A stretch of 64,000 nucleotides of DNA from Gluconobacter vitians. Its GTDB lineage: Bacteria; Pseudomonadota; Alphaproteobacteria; Acetobacterales; Acetobacteraceae. The stretch is from contig NZ_JABCQG010000006.1 of the NCBI RefSeq assembly GCF_015244565.1, positions 90,304 through 154,303 on the forward strand, given 5' to 3'. The notes under the pieces were generated by a model. That model worked only from the letters and a program-made list of their open reading frames with translations. It was not told where the DNA came from and ran no database searches. This document shows, piece after piece, positions 61,111 through 64,000 of the stretch. The position numbers and the translations under genes are program-made. Position 1 is the stretch's first letter. Each line of letters opens with the position of its first letter.

Positions 61111-62076
61111 ATGACGGCCACACTGATGGCGCTTGATGCCCTGCGCGACTGGACCGAATGGCTGACGCATGAGAAGCGCTCCAGCCCGCGCACCGTCGAG
61201 GCCTACCGCCATGACATCCTGCTGGCGCTGACGTTTTTCCAGCAGCATCTGGGCGGCGAGGTCACACTGGCAGACCTGGGAAAACTCTCACTCGCTGATC
61301 TGCGCGCCTGGCTCGCCCATGAAACGGCCCGCAGCGAGAAACCGACCCGCCGTACCACCAGCGCCGACTCGCGGGCAAGGTCGCGGGCGCGACATGTCTC
61401 GGCCCTCCGTTCGTTCTACCGGTATCTGGCCCTGCGACATGATCTTTCTAACCCGGCTCCGTCCCTGCTCGCCACACCGCGTATGAAAAAGCGTCTGCCC
61501 CGCCCGCTGGGACAGGACGCCGCACTGGCCGCGGCGGAAGGCATTTCCGATGATGCCGAGACCAGTCAGGCCGCCCTGCGGGACCGGGCACTGTTCACGC
61601 TGCTTTATGGCACCGGGCTGCGGATTGGCGAGGCGCTCTCGCTCGACATCCGGGACCTGACCAATGCGGGACAGAACATGCTGCGCGTGGTCGGCAAAGG
61701 CGGCAAGGAACGGCTCGTGCCCCTGCTTCCGGCCGTGATCGAGGCGCTGGAAAGCTGGAAAGCGGCCCATCCCTCTCCCGCTCCCGATGCGCCCCTGTTC
61801 TGCGGAGTACGGGGTGGGCGGCTCAATCCCGGCGTGGCCCAGCGCGCCATGCGGAACTGGCGCAAGGGTGAAGGCCTGCCCGATTCCGCCACCCCTCATG
61901 CCCTGCGCCATTCCTTTGCGACTCATCTGATGGAAGGCGGGGCCGACCTGCGCACCATTCAGGAACTGATGGGCCATGCCAGCCTCTCCACGACGCAGGC
62001 CTATACGCTGGCGGATGAGAAGCACCTGCTGGATGTCTGGCGCAAGGCGCATCCGCGCTCGGGTCAGGGATCATGA
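61111..62076 (+). CDS. xerC: Tyrosine recombinase XerC
   Basis: 321 residues. N-terminal SAM-like core-binding domain (SPRTVEAYRHDILLALTFFQ), then the catalytic domain with Arg in YGTGLRIGEAL, Lys in VGKGGKERLVPL, HxxR in HALRHSFATHLMEGGADL, His in LGHASLSTTQAYT-type sequence (here MGHASLSTTQAYT), and the Tyr in AYT. With XerD it resolves chromosome dimers at dif. It overlaps the next gene by 4 bases. Confidence 0.95.
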   Translation: MTATLMALDALRDWTEWLTHEKRSSPRTVEAYRHDILLALTFFQQHLGGEVTLADLGKLSLADLRAWLAHETARSEKPTRRTTSADSRARSRARHVSALRSFYRYLALRHDLSNPAPSLLATPRMKKRLPRPLGQDAALAAAEGISDDAETSQAALRDRALFTLLYGTGLRIGEALSLDIRDLTNAGQNMLRVVGKGGKERLVPLLPAVIEALESWKAAHPSPAPDAPLFCGVRGGRLNPGVAQRAMRNWRKGEGLPDSATPHALRHSFATHLMEGGADLRTIQELMGHASLSTTQAYTLADEKHLLDVWRKAHPRSGQGS

Positions 62077-62993
62077 AACGCACGCTGCCAGCTGCCCTGT
62101 TTCTGGGCATGACGCTGTGTGCAACAACCGTTCATGCTGCTTCCACCTGCGAGATGGCCCCGGCCGTCGTCCTGCCGCTTCGCGATGATGGCGGTTATCT
62201 GAGCGTGCCGGTCACGGTGAACGGGCAGGATGCCTCGATGATCGTGGATACCGGTTCCGAAGGCAGCCTCATGACGCCGCAGGGCGTCTCGGCGCTGCAC
62301 CTGCCGGCCGATCCCGAACATCGCACGATGATGCAGGGCCCCAATGGCAGCCCGCGCCTCGTACCGAATATCCGCATTCAGGACCTGCGGCTGGGAACAC
62401 GTTCGGCGGGCGAGCTTCCCCTAGGGATGGGGACGATGGCCGTTGGAATCCTGCCGGGTTCACCCATGATCAGGCCCCCCGTTTACGGTCTGCTGGGGGC
62501 GGATGTGCTGGCGGATTACGATCTGGAATTCGATGTCCCGCATCAGCGCCTGACACTCTGGACGGTGCGCCTGAATTCCAGCGTCTGCCATCAGCCTCCC
62601 GCCTGGAGCGGACACTGGACGACAATCCCCGTGCAGCGTCAGTCCGGACGCCTGATGGTGGCCTTTACGCTGGATGGCGTGAAGGGCACGGCCCTTCTGG
62701 ACAGTGGCGCGCGCTCGCATATCGTCAGCACGGACTTCGCCTACCGCATCGGCCTGACCGACATGCAACTCGCGCGGGACCCGGGCGGTCTGACGGCGGG
62801 CGTGGATCTCGGGGAGCGCCAGTATCACTGGCACCGTTTCGGACAACTGGAGCTGGGCGGCACCGTCTGGACACACCCGGTCCTGACCGTCGCCCCCGTC
62901 CACGATCAGGCCGACATGCTTCTGGGCTCGGACTGGTTCGCCCATCACGAGATCTGGCTGTCCTACGCCACGAAGCAGCTTTTCTTTCGGTAA
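62073..62993 (+). CDS. Exported aspartic protease with two retropepsin-like motifs
   Basis: 306 residues. A signal peptide ends near VHAAS. The first half has MIVDTGSEGSLM (Asp59-Thr-Gly61), the second ALLDSGARSHIV (Asp210-Ser-Gly212), each followed by a hydrophobic-hydrophobic-Gly flap-like strand (GLLGADVL; MLLGSDWF). That is two retropepsin halves in one chain, as in pepsin, instead of a dimer of single domains. It should act in the periplasm. It overlaps xerC by 4 bases; the end is the terminator at 63029. Confidence 0.8.
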   Translation: MKRTLPAALFLGMTLCATTVHAASTCEMAPAVVLPLRDDGGYLSVPVTVNGQDASMIVDTGSEGSLMTPQGVSALHLPADPEHRTMMQGPNGSPRLVPNIRIQDLRLGTRSAGELPLGMGTMAVGILPGSPMIRPPVYGLLGADVLADYDLEFDVPHQRLTLWTVRLNSSVCHQPPAWSGHWTTIPVQRQSGRLMVAFTLDGVKGTALLDSGARSHIVSTDFAYRIGLTDMQLARDPGGLTAGVDLGERQYHWHRFGQLELGGTVWTHPVLTVAPVHDQADMLLGSDWFAHHEIWLSYATKQLFFR

Positions 62994-63028
62994 ATACCGA
63001 ACATGCCGGGAAAGTTTCCCAACGGTCA

Positions 63029-63064
63029 TCAGGCAGGGAAAGCTCAAAGTCTTCCCCTGCCTGA
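63029..63064. terminator. Possible terminator between protease and hydrolase remnant
   Basis: A 10-bp perfect stem tcaggcaggg/ccctgcctga (63029-63038 with 63055-63064) with a 16-base loop; no long T-run. It lies between two convergent genes. Confidence 0.45.
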
Positions 63065-63073
63065 GGTACAGCT

Positions 63074-63856
63074 TTATCGGGTAATAAACGCCAGAATATC
63101 GGCATTGATGACGTCTGCATGTGTCGTGTGCATGCCGTGCGGATAACCGGGATAGATTTTCAGCGTGCTGTCCTGAATCAGCCTGCCCTGCAGGACCGCA
63201 GCGTTCTGGTAAGGCACGACCTGATCATCATCGCCCTGCAGCACAAGCACCGGCACTGTGATGGCCTTCAGATCCTCGGTCTGATCCGTTTCGGAGAAGG
63301 CCCTGATACCCTCGTAATGGGCCTTGGCACTGCCCATCATGCCCTGACGCCACCAGTTGCGGATCGTGCCTTCGGAAACTTCTGTTCCCGTGCGGTTGAA
63401 GCCATAGAACGGTCCTGTGGGAACATCGAGAAAGAACTGTGCCCGATTGGCTGCCAGTCCGGCCCGCAATCCATCAAGAACTTCGATCGGAGCACCCTCG
63501 GGGCTGCGGTCCGTCCGCACCATCAAAGGCGGCACTGCGCTGATGAGCACAGCTTTGGCCACACGCCCCTGAGGCTGGCCATATTTTGCGACATAGCGGG
63601 CCACCTGTCCCCCGCCTGTTGAATGCCCGATATGGATGGCATTCTTCAGATCGAGATGTTCCAGAACGGCCGACGCGTCGGCTGCGTAATGGTCCATGTC
63701 ATGACCGTCACTCACCTGCGCCGACCGCCCGTGACCGCGACGGTCATGCGCGATGACGCGAAATACCTTGCTCAGAAAGAACAGCATCTGCGCGTCCCAG
63801 TCATCGGCACTCAGCGGCCAGCCATGATGGAAAACAATCGGCTGGGCATCCTTCGA
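63074..63856 (-). pseudogene. Haloperoxidase-like alpha/beta hydrolase, 5' end lost to an insertion sequence
   Basis: Triad present: Ser in IHIGHSTGGGQVARYV, Asp in VLQGDDDQVVPYQ and His in YPHGMHTTH, all typical of cofactor-free haloperoxidases. The visible 237-residue frame from ATG 63787 lacks the family's N terminus. The frame remains open for 23 more codons (SKDAQPIVFHHGWPLSADDW and so on) and meets a TGA at 63857-63859. Those extra codons match the normal N-terminal motif HHGWPLSADDW, so the first roughly 25 residues were replaced. The insertion-sequence end lies just outside. Probably inactive, or translated from the internal ATG at 63787 without the oxyanion loop. Confidence 0.85.
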
Positions 63857-64000
63857 TCAGAGGTGGACCCCGTTTTTCGGACAGGTGTCTAAGCTATAAT
63901 CCGACCTGAGAGAGGACGGGTTTTATGGGCAAGGTTACGCGCAAGAGGTATGCGGCGGAGTTCAAATCACGGGTTGCCCTGGAGGCGATCCGTGGGGAAC
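63857..64000 (+). mobile_element. Left end of an IS3-type insertion sequence
   Basis: From about 63857-63864 the sequence no longer belongs to the hydrolase. A probable terminal repeat containing tggaccccgtttttcggaca starts at 63864, a TATAAT box lies at 63895-63900, and the transposase begins at 63925. The exact edge and target duplication cannot be fixed without the right end, which is outside the window. Confidence 0.75.
63925..64000 (+). CDS. IS3-family transposase OrfA, cut by the window edge
   Basis: 25 residues visible (MGKVTRKRYAAEFKSRVALE, then AIRGE), the usual start of the helix-turn-helix OrfA of IS3-type elements (pattern K-R-x-Y-x-x-E-F-K-x-x-V-A-L-E-A). AGAGGA lies 8 bases before the ATG. 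The rest, and the expected OrfB with the DDE domain, are outside the window. Confidence 0.85.
   Translation, partial: MGKVTRKRYAAEFKSRVALEAIRGE

Noticed and set aside
1..64000. tRNA, rRNA or CRISPR array
   Set aside because: No tRNA-like cloverleaf with a T-loop, no rRNA core sequence and no regularly spaced direct repeats were seen on either strand.

Overview
The window looks like chromosomal DNA of an acetic acid bacterium (Acetobacteraceae, closest in feel to Gluconobacter). This rests on recognisable gene families, not on a database search. They are a DUF6468/FliM/FliL flagellar block of the Rhodospirillales type, an alphaproteobacterial L36 without zinc ligands, a pst-pho operon, an osmoregulated glucan opgGH pair and dense GC-rich coding with many 4-bp ATGA overlaps. 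No rRNA, tRNA, CRISPR array or prophage was seen. The right edge carries the start of an IS3-type insertion sequence.

Layout. 0-1.1 kb: the 3' part of an AT-rich gene of unknown function. 1.1-8.2 kb: a small exported protein, a complete tripartite RND efflux operon (adaptor, pump, outer-membrane lipoprotein) and a divergent TetR regulator, separated by a striking double palindrome. 8.2-13.6 kb: flagellar genes fliL-fliM-DUF6468-MotE-like, followed by a large exported helical protein. 13.6-18.7 kb: lytic transglycosylase with SPOR domain, asparagine permease AnsP, and an exported prolyl oligopeptidase. 18.7-24.1 kb: pstC-pstA-pstB-phoU-phoB-phoR with a PHO box but no pstS. 24.4-25.5 kb: dps and a small unknown gene.

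25.7-38 kb: a cell-surface cluster. It holds a DXD-type glycosyltransferase, a GT4 glycosyltransferase, a protein with ChW-like repeats, a 1000-residue GT2-GT4 fusion, a Sel1-repeat protein, and a type I secretion adaptor with an ABC exporter whose peptidase-like domain has no cysteine. No RTX substrate is visible. This is the most likely place for an undescribed system: secretion and glycosylation of a surface protein or polymer.

38.3-41.9 kb: SDR oxidoreductase with divergent LysR regulator, the AMPylase SelO, and a short unknown gene. 42.1-46.7 kb: biotin operon bioA-bioF-hydrolase-bioC-bioD, without bioB. 46.8-50.5 kb: opgG (Tat-like signal) and opgH. 50.6-56.9 kb: a small exported protein, cytoplasmic oligopeptidase B, an 86-bp three-stem inverted repeat, and an aaeBXA-like FUSC/DUF1656/HlyD efflux operon. 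57-63 kb: small exported proteins, rpmJ, a TPR protein, a Cys-rich membrane peptide, priA, xerC, and a double-motif aspartic protease. 63-64 kb: a haloperoxidase-like hydrolase whose 5' end was removed by the insertion sequence.

Most start codons were reset from the longest reading frame to internal starts using signal peptides, ribosome binding sites and overlaps. These choices are stated in each entry.
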